Of a stretch of DNA of 64,000 nucleotides, positions 1-13,278 are shown piece by piece. Under the pieces are notes generated by a model. The model was not told the DNA's origin and ran no database searches. It was given only the letters and a program-made list of their open reading frames with translations. Source of the DNA: Melanocharis versteri (taxonomy: Eukaryota; Chordata; Aves; Passeriformes; Melanocharitidae); the NCBI GenBank assembly GCA_013397845.1, contig VZTG01001086.1, positions 128,997 through 192,996 of the forward strand, given 5' to 3'. The translations under genes and the position numbers were made by a program. How positions within the stretch are numbered: position 1 is the first letter of the stretch; each line of letters opens with the position of its first letter.

Positions 1-1984
1 GGCGAGGCAGGAGGTTGCGGCTGGGTGGGGGGACACTTCGCAAACCCCAGCCCCACCGCAGCAGAACCAGCTCGCCAGAGCCCAGCGCTGAGCTGGTGCT
101 CGGAGGGGTCCCCATCACCCCTCTCGCTGCTGCTCCCCAGGGACGCGGTCCTTGCTGCTCCCCCTTTTCGGGGGGCTCCGAGAGCCGGGGGTCCCCTCCA
201 GCACCGGGCAGCTCTCCGACAGCTCCCGTGCTGGCTGTCCCCAGGGTGGCTCCGGCCCCCCAAGCCACCACGAGCGACAAACTCACCGGGGCTGGAATCA
301 GAGAGGGGGTTGCACGGACATCTTGGCTCCCTCCTTCCACCTCGGGTCCCCAACTTGGTGTTCGCAGAGCGGTGTCACCAGTGCCTCCAGGAGTCTGTCT
401 CATCCTCCTCCTCCTCCGTGTCTCGCTTCAGAAATCTGTGTGTGCGATGGTTGGTTTGTTGTTTTTTCGTTTTTGTTTTTTTTTTTCGTTTAAGGGACTT
501 TTTTTTTTTTTTCCTCCCCCAGCGGTTGCGTCAGGGCTGTTGCCTGGAGACAGGCGAGCTATTCCAGTTTGAGCTTTTCAGTGCCGATTTCCTCTCTCTC
601 TTTCATTCATACCACCAAGCCCCGAACCTACCTCCCACCAAGCAATAACCCTGGAGAGACCTGAAAGGGAGGAGCTGCACAGCCTGGGTCCTAAACATCC
701 TCCGGCACCCCGCGAGGGAGGAGGATCGGCGGTGCCTCCGGCGTGCAGAGCAGGGATGCAGCGCTCCGGAGGAGGGCAGGTACCCTCCAGGCTCGCAGGA
801 GATGCCCGGAGAGCTGCTGTGCTCCCGGAGGAATCTGTGGCTCTTCCCGACACCGACCACGCTGGTGTCCCCTTGCTGCTCGTGTTTCATACCACGGATC
901 TCAGCCCCACCAAGGAGTTTGGGGTCCTCTGGCACTCGGGAAAGCTTTGGGATAACGTTTTCCAGGTGCCACAGGGTCACTGCGTGTGCCGAGGGGAGTT
1001 TTGCAAGGATGCATCAGCATCTCTGGGAAGCCCCAGCGTGGTGCCTCGGGGCACCCTGGCTGGTACCATCCCTCCGCGGGCAGAAACCGGCTTAGGAGCC
1101 AGCCCGTGCCTGAATTTTGTACTGGGAAAGCTCCTGTTGCTTCCACAGCTGCCCCGGTGGGGCTGGAAACCATTTTAGCTGCTTCCGAGGAGGGACTGAG
1201 AGAGGCAGTGCCCCGGCCGCTGGCTGAATGGGGTCCAGAATCAAAGGCAGGGGACAGAGGGGGTTTCCTTCCTTCACCAGAAGCTGGAGGTTAACCCCTC
1301 AGAGCCTGGGGACAGCTCTCCAGAGCATGCCACCCATCTCCCGTCTGATGGCTCAGAGCCACCGCCCACATCTGCAAACCTGGTGCTGCGAAGGGTTAAG
1401 CGCTGGCCAGCGACCCCCAGCCATCCCGGCCCCTTCCCGCATTCCCACATCCAGCTTTTGTGAGAGAAACCCCTTCACAGCCTTTTTTTCACCCTGCCCT
1501 TCTCCTGCCTAAACCATCGCTCCTCTCCACCGCGGGCAACAGGGAGAGATTTACAGCCCCTTCCTGATCTCCGCACGGAAGGGCTGGGATTTCCCACCTC
1601 CCTTCGGATGCCAGGGGTACCCCAGACACCCACAGTAATTTAGGGGCTGTGCCTGCACAGGGTTTGGAAGTTTGGAGCGTGGGGGAGAGGGGTGCCCTGG
1701 ACGCAGCAATGCAGATTCACAGTGAAGAGTATAATTTTCGCATTTCTGATGAAAATGCAAAGTTTTTTTTTTAATTTTCTTTTTTTTTTTGCTTTGCCTG
1801 CACCCGTTTTTTGTCAGATTTCAGATCTGCATATGCAAACTCAGCCTGGTGATCAGCTCTTGCTGTGCTGCAAGGAGGCACCTGAAGGCTGCTGATGATG
1901 GAGAGGCACCAAGGGAGATGGAAGAGCTGTTTCCTGCGTGCCAGGAGTGTCTGACAGAGCCCTGCAGCTGCATGGGAGCTCTTA
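1..1984. other. GC-rich 5' end of window, no gene recognised
   Basis: The first 1.6 kb is GC-rich with scattered CpG. It carries several long overlapping open frames on both strands, none resembling a known protein. Poly-T runs lie at about 477-512. In other vertebrates the FAM167A promoter lies upstream of BLK, so this may be the edge of a CpG-rich promoter area, but nothing here proves it. Confidence 0.4.
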
Positions 1985-2290
1985 GCAAGGAATCCCAGAA
2001 TCCCAGGGATGGGTCAGGTTGGAAGGGATCACGGTGGGTCAACTGGTCCAGCCTCCCTGCTCCAGCAGGGCCATCCCAGAGCACAGGGCACAGGGTTGTG
2101 TCCAGATAATTCTGGAATATCCCCACTGAGGGAGACTCCACACCCTCAATCTGTTCCAGTGCTCGGTCACTGCACAGGAAAGTTCTTCCTCATGTTCAGG
2201 TGGAACTCCCTGGGCATCAGTTCCTGCCCATTCCTGTTATCCTACTGCTGGGTCCCACAGAGCACAGCCTGGTCCATCAAGCACGTGGAG
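1985..2290 (-). mobile_element. CR1 LINE fragment
   Basis: It begins with degraded repeats of ATCCCAG. The + strand then reads GGTTGGAAGGGATC and CCAGTGCTCGGTCAC..GTTCTTCCTCATGTTCAG, a CR1 3' region in reverse orientation from a subfamily distinct from the common one here. Confidence 0.8.
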
Positions 2291-3206
2291 GTCCAACATT
2301 TCCTGCAGCATCTCGTCCAAGCCAAAGCTGGGTCTGTGCCCATGAACCAAACAGCACCAGGGAACGGGCAGGCTCAGGGTGAAACACAGCCCCTGGCCTG
2401 GTTTTGATGCGGGATGAGCAGTCCCAGGACACGGCTCGGGAATGACAGAGACTGGGGCCCCTTCCTGACAAACAAGTCAGATTCAGCCACTCAGATTGGA
2501 TAGCCAGGAACGCTGAATTGCAGGGACGTGGCCAGACAGGGTCAGCTGGCCTCAGGGCCAGAGCCCAGGTCTAGCAGGGTGAGTTTACCAGCAGAGGTGT
2601 TGCTCCCAAGGCTGGACGTCTGTCTGTCTCCCCACAGGAACAGACCACACACTGTCACCCGCTCCCTCTTCTGTAAATGTTTATTTTTAATTCAGTTGCG
2701 TAATGGATTTCAAATGAGCTGCCATAAGATAGCAGTGAAAGGCTGCAGCCGCATCCCTCTGAAGCCAGTCCATGGGGTTTGAATGTTTTTTGGCTGGGAT
2801 TTATCTTGGATAAGTTATCTTCAACCCAAAAAAACCTGGTGAGGAGCTGCTGAAGAACAGTGGTGCTCCCACTGGTGATGCTCTAACACCAACCACCTGC
2901 AGTGGACACCTGAGATTATGTGGGATGAGTCAAAATAAACCTGGGCAACACCAGCACTGCCCACACCTATGGCTCAGTCTTTTCTTTTCCTCAGATACAA
3001 AGGAAATTGTATTCTTTTGAATTTCTTTTCCTTTCTGTTGCCTGCAGAGCTCCAGAGACTGCCAGTTCCCACAGCATCCCCAGGCACAGGACCTTTTCCA
3101 GAGGGCTGCTGAATTCTTGGGAACACATGGATCCAAGCCCGAGTTCTTGCTGGGATGTGGTTTTGTAAAGCTCAAGCTGGGAACTGCTTGTTGTAGTGGT
3201 AATTCG

Positions 3207-3378
3207 TAGAATCATGGAAGGGTTTGGGTTGGAAAGAACCTTAAAGCTCATCTTGTTCCAACCTCCCTGCCACGGGCAGGGGCACCTTCCACTATCCCAG
3301 GCTGGTCCAAGCCTGGTCCAGCCTGGCCTTGGACACCCCCAGGGATGGGGCAGCCAGACTTCCTTGGGAACCCCTCTG
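3207..3378 (-). mobile_element. CR1 LINE fragment
   Basis: The + strand starts TAGAATCATGGAAGG, then GGTTTGGGTTGGAAAGAACC, and ends in the GGGATGGGGCAGCC segment. This is a 5'-truncated CR1 3' end in reverse. Confidence 0.9.
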
Positions 3379-3771
3379 CTGATCTGAACACCACAAATGC
3401 TGTAAGATGCCTTACAGTCCCCTAAATCTTTTCTGGACCTTCTGAGCTGCCTCTTACCACCCAAAATGGGCAGAAATGACCATTCCTCTATCACAGCAGC
3501 AGCAGCTCAACTCAGTTTGGATTTGAACTTCCTGCTTCTTGCCCTTTCTGCTGGATTTGGGTGATTTCTCCTTGCAGGCATCCTGCTAACAAAACATGGA
3601 GGAGCTGGATCTCCTGGCAGGGTTGTGTGGCCATTCTGTGGGGCCAGTGCTGGAATCTTGCAGGAGCATCAATGGTTTCTTCTCAGCTGGTCCCCTGATA
3701 AATGCTTTTCCCTTAAAGCAAAGTTCCTGTAAGGAAAAGTTCCTGAAGTATCTGAAGGGAACTTAGAGGAA

Positions 3772-4065
3772 AGCTGGGGCAAGAACATGGAGTGACAGGA
3801 CAAAGGGGAAAGGGTTCAAATTGAAAGAGAGCATCTTTAGATGAGATATTAGGGAGAAATTCCTCCCTGTGAGGGTCTGGAGGCCCTGGCACAGGTTGCC
3901 CAGAGAAGCTGTGGCTGCCCCTGCATCCCTGGCAGTGTCCAAGGCCAGGCTGGACAGGGCTTGGAGCAACCTGGGACAGTGGAAGGTGTCCCTGCCCATG
4001 GCAGGGGGTGGAACAGGATGGTCTTTAAGGTCCCTTCCAACCCAAACCACTCTGGGATTCCATGG
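3772..4065 (+). mobile_element. CR1 LINE fragment
   Basis: Forward copy: GACAGGACAAAGGGG, then GAAATTCCTCCCTGTGAGGG, ending CAACCCAAACCACTCTGGGA. The end is the normal CR1 3' terminus. Confidence 0.9.
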
Positions 4066-4379
4066 TTTCCTGGGCCTCAGCCTTCCAAGGATGGGAAGAG
4101 GAGGCTGTGGTGCTCCCAGCCATCATCATCCTCTCCTAGCCAGGAGCAGCCTCCAGTCCCTCCACAGGGACTGGCACCAGGAATGCCCTCTGGCATGGCT
4201 GGAGGATCACCTGGGAGCAAATCAACCTGGAAACGTGGCAGAGGCACCTCCAGAGGGCAGCAGGTCTCCAGGTGATGCTGTCCCCTGGTGTCCCCAAGGG
4301 CTGCAGAGGTCGGTTGTGGTCACCTGGCTGCTCATCCCCACGGATCACTGAGGGACCTGGCACTGGCCTGTTTCAGTCT

Positions 4380-4482
4380 TCACAGAATCGTGGAATGGTT
4401 TGGGTTGGAAGGGACCTTAAAGATCATCTAATTCCAGTCCCTTGCCATGGGCAGGGACACCTTCCACTAGAACAGGTTCCTT
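4380..4482 (-). mobile_element. CR1 LINE fragment, short
   Basis: About 100 bases of the reverse CR1 3' end, from CACAGAATCGTGGAATGG to CACCTTCCACTAGAAC. Strongly truncated. Confidence 0.9.
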
Positions 4483-6069
4483 CCTTGGGATAACTACTTT
4501 ATTTTCTCTATGGGTTTCTCCCAGGTGAGTCAAACATCAAAGAAAAAGGCAGAGGACGATTGTGCCTGAAATCCTACCAAAGTCATGGTGGGAATTTTCA
4601 GCCCATTTGGGTTTTTTTCAAAGGTAAAAGTAGATGCATTTTGGTGATTCCACAACTAACTTTGTAAGTGTGTATATTGAGTTAGTGAATTATGCTTCCC
4701 TCAACTCAAAAAAATTTCCCAAGACCTGAAGAACTAGAAATCATTTCCAAATAAAATCAAGACCCTTTCCAAAGATTTTGACAGATTTGTAATGACTTTC
4801 CTTTGATAAAGCTACTAACCCAATTCATTGCAGCAATCCATAAAAGTAAAAAGCATTTAAAATCTCAGGACTGATACATATTTTTTCCACCTCTCTTCTT
4901 TGCTGGAAAAAAGGGATTTCAGTTCCACTTTCACTCAAAATTTTTGTTGTAAATTAATTCCAGAAGTTCTAGTGAATAAAAATTCCTCCTCCAGTCTTAC
5001 TTGTTCACCCAGTAAGACTTCACCACCAAAATGCACAGGATTGGAGGGCCCTTGAGTGAACATAATTGCCTCAAAATTCAGTTTAAAAATGCTGTGGTTG
5101 CCCTGAACTTATTTCCTTGACTTTGTGAGGAGGGGAAAGGTAAGAAAAGCCCATCTCAGACTCCTGCCTTAAGCTAGGGTGAATGGAGGGTGGAGTCCAA
5201 GCTAGAGCTTCCCTCTCTTGTCACCCCAGAGTCACTTCCGGCTCACTTCTGCAGCAAGAGCTGGGTGAAATTCCCTGGATTTGTCACTGATTGTCAGGAA
5301 ACACATTTCTACTTCAGCAATTGGTGGCTTGACAAACAGAATCTGGACAATCTCCTCAGCCCAGGACAATAAAATGAAAGACCAAAATGGAAGAAATTGG
5401 ATTTTTAGATTTTTTTTTCTTTCACCCCAGCTGTTGGAATCTTTTTCTATTTCTGAATCAAACTGACTCTTTTGGGGACATTAAAATGCGAACAGCACTT
5501 GAAATGTGTTTGCTTGTTAGATTCCTCTGCTTTGCTGTTTGTTCAGCCTGATGAATGAGCCGTAAAATCGAATGTTTGCAACACACTCGATGTCCACTAT
5601 TCCAGAGAGATCCATACTTTGGAATTTGCCTCCAGACAACTTCCCCTGCAGAAATCCATCAGAAGGAGGGTGTTATCGCAGCCAGTGATGATATTTCAAA
5701 CTGCAGGACCAAGAGTGAAGATTCAACCTTCTCTTCTATAAGGTTCTTGTCCCTCATCTCAAAAAAAAAAAGTTGATAAACATCCCATCACTCAGCCAGT
5801 CTCGGGCAGGATCCCTGTTGTCCTGTTTGATGAAGCTCTGGTTGGTTTTCCTTTCTCCTTGTCTCAACATGCAGTGGCTTTATCCAGAATCCAGCAGGGT
5901 CAGGAGGTGGCACTCAGCAGCTTCCCGGCCTTCAGATGGGTTGGTGGGTCTGGAACCCTGGGGGTGAGGGTGGAAATGAGAATGGTGGAGCTTCAGAGCA
6001 CTGCATGGTAAAAACAGGAAGGACCTGGAGCTTCTGGGGGGATTCCAGAGGAGGGCACGGAGCTGCTCC

Positions 6070-6070
6070 N
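6070..6070. other. Single N, no flanking duplication
   Basis: An isolated N in GAGCTGCTCCnGCCCAAAG. Unlike the other single Ns, no repeated sequence is visible on either side. Confidence 0.7.
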
Positions 6071-6542
6071 GCCCAAAGACCCTCGGGAGTGGCAGGCACT
6101 GAAATCCCCCAGCGCAGTGAGATCTGAGCTGGGCCTCGCCCACGGCAGCTCCAGGTGGGCGCTGGGGGCTCAGCACGGGCAGAGCTTTGAGCAGGACCAC
6201 GAGCAGTTAATTGCACAAAACAGAGAGAAGGCAGATCTCACAAAATCTCACGCACAAGTGATAAAGAGATACCAGGATGTGCTGTAAGCTGTCTCCTGTG
6301 CTCTTCCCCCGATGCCCTAAATGGCATCAGCTGTCTTGTACTCGCTGAAGAAAGGAGGAAGAACATGACCAGTCTCTTTAGGTGAGATCTGAAGCGGAAA
6401 CAGAACCTCAAATGGAAAGTGAGTGAGGTTACAGCTCCGTAACCCAGCTGATTACAAAAAGGGAAACTTCTCAGAGTCGAACCTGACTGGTGGTAAGCTC
6501 TCTGAAAGTCAAGTGCACGCAATAAATAACCCCACCCCTTCT

Positions 6543-7060
6543 ATTGGCCCAGACTGCTCCGAGCCGTGAATGGGCCAATTTAGACAACCCCAGACCCGTA
6601 TTTCTCCTCCCATTTTCAGACCAGCTTTATACCCTGAGGCTCCAGGGGATGACTTTCAGCTCACCCCAGCCTGAATGAGGGCAGTCTGGGGCCCTGTTTG
6701 CAGTTTGTTTTCGCCTTTTTACTGCCTGAGGAGCCTTTGTGGGTTCTTCTAAAGGTAGACCCCAATCTAATATTAGTAGTGTGTGAGAAGTGTGGTCATA
6801 CTGCCAGCCCTGCACTGCTACAAGTGTAACAAACCAGCTCCATTTGTCATTCAGCTGTTGGCAACAGGAAACCACCAACAGCAACTCGACACACGACGAG
6901 AAGAAGAATTGGGGTCTTCTCTTTCTGCGTGCTCCAAGGATTGGAACTCATCAAAAGGATCTGATGGTCCCAAGCTGATGATCTGGAAGGGGTTTTTCAG
7001 CTCTGGTGGACAGCTGAGATCGAGCGGGATATGATTTAATCCGAACACAGGACTCTCAAG
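6543..7060 (+). promoter_or_regulatory. Candidate BLK promoter and non-coding exon 1
   Basis: Two CCAAT boxes in opposite orientations (ATTGG at 6543-6547, CCAAT at 6575-6579) precede a TATA-like TTTATACC (about 6626). About 400 bases later comes a consensus donor, CAAG followed by gtaagtgc at 7061. Upstream, GAGGAAGAAC (about 6353) and GCGGAAACAGAAC (about 6393) resemble ETS/IRF sites used in B cells. Mammalian BLK has a long 5' UTR in a distant first exon, so this fits, but no transcript evidence is available. Other donor-like sites exist in the 5' flank. Confidence 0.27.
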
Positions 7061-9970
7061 GTAAGTGCAAATGATTTTCCAGCAGTTTTCCTTCCTTCCT
7101 GCTGCCTGTTTGTTGTCTGGTGCTCCACTGGGTGTACTCCCTTCAGGTATTTAAAGATTTGGCCCATCTATGGACCACTGATTATTGAGGCCTTTAGGAT
7201 TAGGGTGGGATGTCCAATAAGCCAAACTGCTCCTGTGGACCAGGATGAGGGGTGTGTCTGTCTTTCCTTCTGGCAGCTTTCCAGTGCTGGAACTGGGAGC
7301 ACTCTGAGGAGGGACTGATGCTCCAAGTCAGACGTTCACCCAGTGGGTTCTCTCTCAGACACATATCAACCTTTTTTCTCCTAAAAATAGTGAAAGTAGA
7401 TGATAGCAAGGGGTGAATGAGTTTCATCCAACTGAATTTCTTGGAAATGAGAGTGACAGGAGAAAGGGAAATCAGGAACCCAATCCTGAAGCTGAGGGGA
7501 GGTGGAAGTTTGGGTGCTCAGCTTCCAACACAGCAACCTTTGGGTGCTGTGGGCAGTGTGGGGAAGGGTCAAATCTTTAATTCCCCATATTTGGAGAAGC
7601 ACATTTGGGATCTTTGAGGGTGTTTACTTTCTTCCACCGCACAGATGGTTTAAATCGTCTCATTGGACGTAATATTTTGTTTTCACCAGCTCCTCCACTG
7701 AAGCTGGTAAAACAACTGCGAAGTTAACGCTGGTTGTGGGCAAAGCTTCTGGCAAAGCTGGAAATCTCCAACAGAGCTATAGGAAGAGTGCACTTGCTGC
7801 TTCTACCCTGGTCACTTCGCAGGATCCGCACTAAGCCTATAACTCCCATTCCTGATTAAAATTTAGGTCAGGCTCAAAATTCCGGAGCTCTAAGCTGGAG
7901 TGTGGATATTTCAGGATATCCATGCTTGCTGTGGCACTTTTGGGAGGGAATAGCACTTGCTGTGTTGTGGGGTATTTGCATCTCAGACCTCCTCAGGTGT
8001 TTCCTTGGGGCTTTGTGGCCAGCGATGCCCAACTGGACACTCTTCAAAGTGCTTTAGTTACCCCACTCATGATTTCGGGCTGTTTCTTGCCTCTCATGCC
8101 GGGCTGCTCTGATATTTAATAGATTATGGATCTTCGACAGTGCAAAACCAGGACACTGCCAGCAGTGCGGGTTCCTGCTGCATGCGGAGCACACGCACAT
8201 GGTCCCTGCTCGGGTTCGTGCTGGAGATGGAGAAGGCAGATGGAAATGAGGAATTAAAAAAGGACAGCTGCAGGGCAGCCCAGGCACCCTCATTAATATG
8301 CTCGGTCAGTCATTCTGTCAAGGTTCAAGCCATTTTTATCAGAAGATTCGAGGGCTGCAGAGCTTGTGATTTCTCATTCACATTTTGCTTTCTTCTCCCA
8401 GACCTCCTGCAGCGTTTTCATTATGCTGGTACCCAAAAGTCAGTGAAAAAACCCTTCCGGCCCATTCTTGTTTCGTTCTGCCAATACAGTGCTATTGCTG
8501 CCCCATGAGGATTGCAAAGTCAAAATCTGAATTTTCTGATGGAGGAGGAAGGACCCAAGGCACATTTAAGTGAAAATTTTGCAAAGGTGATGCTGATTAT
8601 TCTTCATCTCCTTTTCCAACGAATTCCCACATTCAGTTTAATCAGTGTGAGCTGTTCTGGGAGGTTGTAATACCCCGGGCTCTCAGCTGAGATGGTGTGC
8701 TCCCAGCCCCTCTTTACTAAACCCAAAATATCCCAGGACAGGCACCCCATTCCCTCATAATTTGGGCTGTGTGTCCGTCTCAAACACGGATATCAGCTCC
8801 TTCATTTCTGCTTCGTGACTCTCTCCCTGACTGACTTTTCGACCTTTAATTCTCTGTGGTGCCTTGATGGGCACATCAGCATCCGAAAAGGCCTTGAGGA
8901 CATTTTCAGGAACAGCCCGGGTTTTTTGTCATCTCAGGCAGGCGTGGAAAAGGGGGATTCACATGGATGGATTTCACAGGGATCACAGGGATGTGCTGAG
9001 CAGAGCAGGAGCTCCTGGGCACACTGTTACTCCATCGTTATTTGCCCTCCTTCCTTGCCCTCATTCTTTCCATTCCATCTGTCTTAAAAAAGGAGTTTCC
9101 TCACTGCTCCACGGTTCACGAGCCTCTGGAGGCAGCCAAGCGTTGCCTCCATGTGGGTGAGTTCCCTTGTAGCCAACCATTTCCTGCAGGGTTTCTATCT
9201 TGGGCAAAAAATATTTCAGGGCACCTGGGGCTAAATCCTGCTGGAATCCTCGCCAGCCCCAAAGTTTCCATCCATGTCTTAATTCCATGTGGTGCAAGCC
9301 AGCTTTTTCTGTTAGGCTGACACCACATCGCAAGATTAGAAGTAGCTGAGGGGGGCAAAAAAGGATGAAATTTCTCCTTGCAGAGGTCTTGGCAACAAAT
9401 TACAGCCCCAGGGTCCTGATGCTGCTTGTGGAAGGAGCAGTTGCACCACTGGACATCACTGGACAAAACAGGCTATGCAGGGTCACAGTTCTTGCTTAAA
9501 AATGAATAGGAATATAAATGAGAATTCCAATATTTCATGCTGGACGGGACATTTGCTTCTCGCAGATTAGCCTGTTTTCCATATCAGGTTTAAATTCATC
9601 AGAATGTCCAGCCAAAAATATCTCCCCCACCACCAAAATCCCAGCTCAAACCAAAGCAGCTCCTTGTGTTGAAGTAAAAAAATGGGTTTCAATTATAATT
9701 TTTTCCAAGAAAAAGTTGCAACTGAGCAGGAGAACAATGTTCCTGTGGTTTTACAGAGCAATTCTGTCTTTGTTAATGTCGGTCAGTTTTAATTTCAAAA
9801 ACGTTGTGAGCTTGCCTATTCAAACTTTCAAATGCAGTGATAAATGCCTGAAGGAGAGGGACATGGTTGAGCAGAGGTGTGGGAAGTGTGGACTGTGTGG
9901 AATTACTGCAAGAAATGATGCTGCTTCATTTGCTGGAGGCACAGCAAAGAGGGAGGGAATAAACTTGTTG

Positions 9971-10132
9971 TCCACCATGGAATCATGGAATGGTTTGGGT
10001 TGGAAGGGACCTTAAAGATAAGCTGATTCCAGCTCCCTGCCATGGGCAGGGACACCTTCCACTGTCCCAGGTTTTTCCGAGCCCTGTCCAACCTGGCCTT
10101 GAACACTTCCAGGGATGGGACATCCACCATGG
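9971..10132 (-). mobile_element. CR1 LINE fragment with flanking 10-base direct repeat
   Basis: A reverse CR1 3' end flanked on both sides by TCCACCATGG (9971-9980 and 10123-10132). This may be a target-site duplication, which CR1 elements usually lack. Confidence 0.88.
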
Positions 10133-13010
10133 GCAGGACAGGCAGTCATGAGCCTTTCAGTGAAGGAAGTTAGTGGTGGTCGTTAGGAAGTCATTTTAAG
10201 GCTATGGGAATTGGAGGGCTGGGATAGACTGATAGGAAGCAGTGGGAATTTCCATCACTGAAAGCTTTGAAGTACAAGTTAGGAGGTCTCTGAGATTAAT
10301 GGCATTCGTGGTACCAGTCCTATGTTTCTGCCACCCTGTGAAATACACGTGGCTCCTGAAGCGAAATGTGCATTTCAAAATCACCCCCCTGCATTTCCCC
10401 CTCTTTATTTATTTACTTACATACCTATAAAACAGTTTTCCAAATCTGATCCAATCTCACTGATGATTTCTGCTCCTCTGGAAGCCGTGGAACGTGTTAC
10501 TGATCAAAAAGCAGCGAGCAGGACCCCTGCAGTCCCGTGTGTCAGGCACGTAGGAGACACAGCAGAAATAATAAACACGTGGCTCACAGATGAATTCTTC
10601 TCTACTTAACGAGTGGAGAAGAATGAAAAATTACTCAGTGTCTGCCTTGGTGATGGCAGAATCGGGAATGATTGTGGTGGATGGAGGTTGGTTGAAAAAC
10701 TCTTTGTCCCTTGATAAAGGGACCTTATGGCCAAGAGGCAAAAAAGGTGCTTGGCCCTGTGCCCAGGTCCCCATGGTCCCAATTTACTACAGGATGGTGT
10801 TTCCTCATTCATGGAAGATCCCTCTTCTCCATGAAACCTGGGGTGGGAGAGAAAAACCGTAACAAAATGCCTGGTGCAGAGGAACTGCCGGACTTCTTTC
10901 AGCCCAGACACAGTTTCTTGCCCAACACCTGAGCCATGGTGGCATCAAGGGTTGTGTGAACGACTTGGAACCATGAAATTTGGGGCAGAACATCTCAAAA
11001 TGTGTCTATGGGAGGATGATGCTTGAGAAGTGGGCTTTAAAAAGAGGTTAAATTCGACCTGCGGAAAAGTCAAGGTGCCACCCGCAATGTGTGATGGAAA
11101 GAGGGAGAAGGGATGTCAAGCTAAGCGCGCAGAGAAATTGATAGAAAAGCTTTAAATTGACTTTTATCTTGACATTTTTTCCTGGCTGTCTCTTGCATAT
11201 TTGGCCTTGACCATTTTAGAAGCAGAGAAAGAAGAGCACAGCTGCTTGAGACATTAATGCAGCAAACTTGCACGATTATTATTCTTTTTTTCCAGTGAAA
11301 GGTGCCAATATTCGTGGTGTTTCTGTGACAGAACCTTTTGAAAGGTGGTGATTTCCCAGGGAATGCTTTTTTTTCCCGGAAAATTGTGGTGAAAATGTTG
11401 GAAAAAGCATTCTAAAAGTCGCTGAGTGGTCTGCCAAGGAATAATAGCTGTGAGTGGAAGGGAATTGTGAATGTGGGACTCTGTATAAAACTGGTCCTAA
11501 CCAGGTAAGAAGAAATCCTGGTTGTTTCAGTGCAGTACTGCTGATGCCAGGCAGAGCATGGCCAGTGGCAAAGCAAGAAACTTTAGGAAATTAGATTTCT
11601 TCTGGCTCTAAAGAAATAAATTCAGAGCAGATCAAATGTGAGGTAACCTGAGAGTAGATCAGCCCCATCACTTCTGTGCCATAAATAATGATTTTCTGTA
11701 ACAAACCTGGCTGGGAGCTCTGGCCTTGTTTTGCCACATTTCTGTCTCCTTCAAGCACCATAAGGATATTTTGATACAATTTTAATACTGAAAATCGAGT
11801 TAATATTCTAATTTTGGATAAGGGATTAAAAAGTAATGGGTTTCTTCTTTCTTTACGAGCATCAGAAAGGAAATAATATTGAGACAAGGTCTTGGCTGCT
11901 GCAAGTAGCCAAGAATAGTCAAGTTGTGAGTGTAGGAGAAGCCTGGCAGAGAGGACTGGTCTGGGTAGGAGTCACCTTCTGTGTCCAAAAAGGCTTTTCC
12001 TCACGGGATCCAGACAAAATCTCTTTTTGGCAATTACTAGCAGAATATCTCCCGGCTGCATCAGCCAGAACCTGCATTTTCATCCCAGCCCCTGGAGATA
12101 TCCCTGCAAAATCAACAGGATTTAATAATAAATAAAAATAGTGAATCAAGAGGGAGCCCACCCTCACCCTGCACTCGGGGTGATCTGGTACATGGTGCCT
12201 GTGTCTGAGTCATCCCAAACACAGGGATGGGATCAGGGAAAACCCTCTCATTTCCTCCAAATCAGGGAAAAAGGGACAGCCTGTCTCTTGGAAAGCAGAG
12301 ATCCAACAGCAGGGCTGGTGAAATCAGGATAGACTTTACATAAACATAATAAACATATATGGATAAATATAATACAGGAGCCACCACAGCTCCTGTAGAA
12401 TGGGGACCACCAGGGGTTTGGAAGCAGCCACCAAATTTTTAAGAATGGGAGAGGAACCCCAATATTGCCTGTTTTAGTAGTTGAGATGCTGCCTCAGAGT
12501 TCAAAAAGTCCTTGGAGAGCTCCAAAGGTCTCCAAATGGAGGCTGGTGGGTTGTTTATAACACATCAGCCTCTTCCAGGAGCAACAGGACACTGTAAATA
12601 AGCTTTTCACCTGCGGGAGGAGTGGGAACAGGGAGGTTCTGATGGTAAAGGAGATTACTCATTTCTTAAAGGGAAGAGAAAAGCTCGGCCAGCCCATGAA
12701 AACAATGTCTGGAGGAAATGAGCTGCCCAGCTTTTACAGCAGCAGGATAAGGAAGCGGTCCTGGGAGCCAGGTGGGAGAGGAGAGGTACCTTCATCCCTC
12801 CTGGACGGTTCAGAGCAAAGCTGGAGTTGCTTCTGCAGCAGAAATCCCAACAGGAACACTTTTGGCTCGGTGTGAAATGGATAAAGTGCCATGGGATGGG
12901 CATTGCTGCACAAGGAGGCCGTGCAGAGGCCACCACTGCAGGAGTCTGGCTGTGGGGTCATCCTGGTGGGCTGTGGGGTCATCTGGAGGGAGATTTCCTC
13001 ATTTCCCAGG
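10133..13010. other. Unique non-coding sequence
   Basis: About 2.9 kb with no CR1 tail, tRNA or coding exon that I can recognise. The short open frames overlap one another on both strands and look random. Confidence 0.5.
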
Positions 13011-13278
13011 AATGGCTTCAAACTGACAAAGAGGAGGTTTAGATTGGATATTAGGAAGAAATTCCTCCCTGTGAGGGTGGTGAGGCCCTGGCACAGGTTG
13101 GCCAGAGAAGCTGTGGCTGCCCCTGGATCCCTGGAAGTGTCCAAGGCCAGGTTGGACAGGGCTTGGAGCACCCTGGGATAGTGGAAGGTGTCCCTGCCCA
13201 TGGCAGGGGGTGGAACAGGACGATCTTTAAGGTCCCTTTGCGCCTGAACTGTTTTGTAATTCTATAATTCCATGATTT
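13011..13278 (+). mobile_element. CR1 LINE fragment
   Basis: Forward copy of the common subfamily, from GGCTTCAAACTGACAAAG to TCTATAATTCCATGATT. Confidence 0.9.

Larger units (their letters stand above)
4481..9970. other. Intergenic or intron 1 sequence, mostly unique
   Basis: About 5.5 kb with no recognisable coding exon or repeat family. It holds the candidate exon 1 (listed separately), a single N at 6070, and a perfect B-cell octamer ATTTGCAT at about 7974. The section 4500-5800 is AT-rich. Nothing else stands out. Confidence 0.5.

Noticed and set aside
1..648. A 207-codon open frame at the window start, considered as an exon of FAM167A or another gene
   Set aside because: The residues, rich in Pro and Ser and ending in Phe runs from poly-T, match no FAM167A feature; no splice-consistent partner was found.
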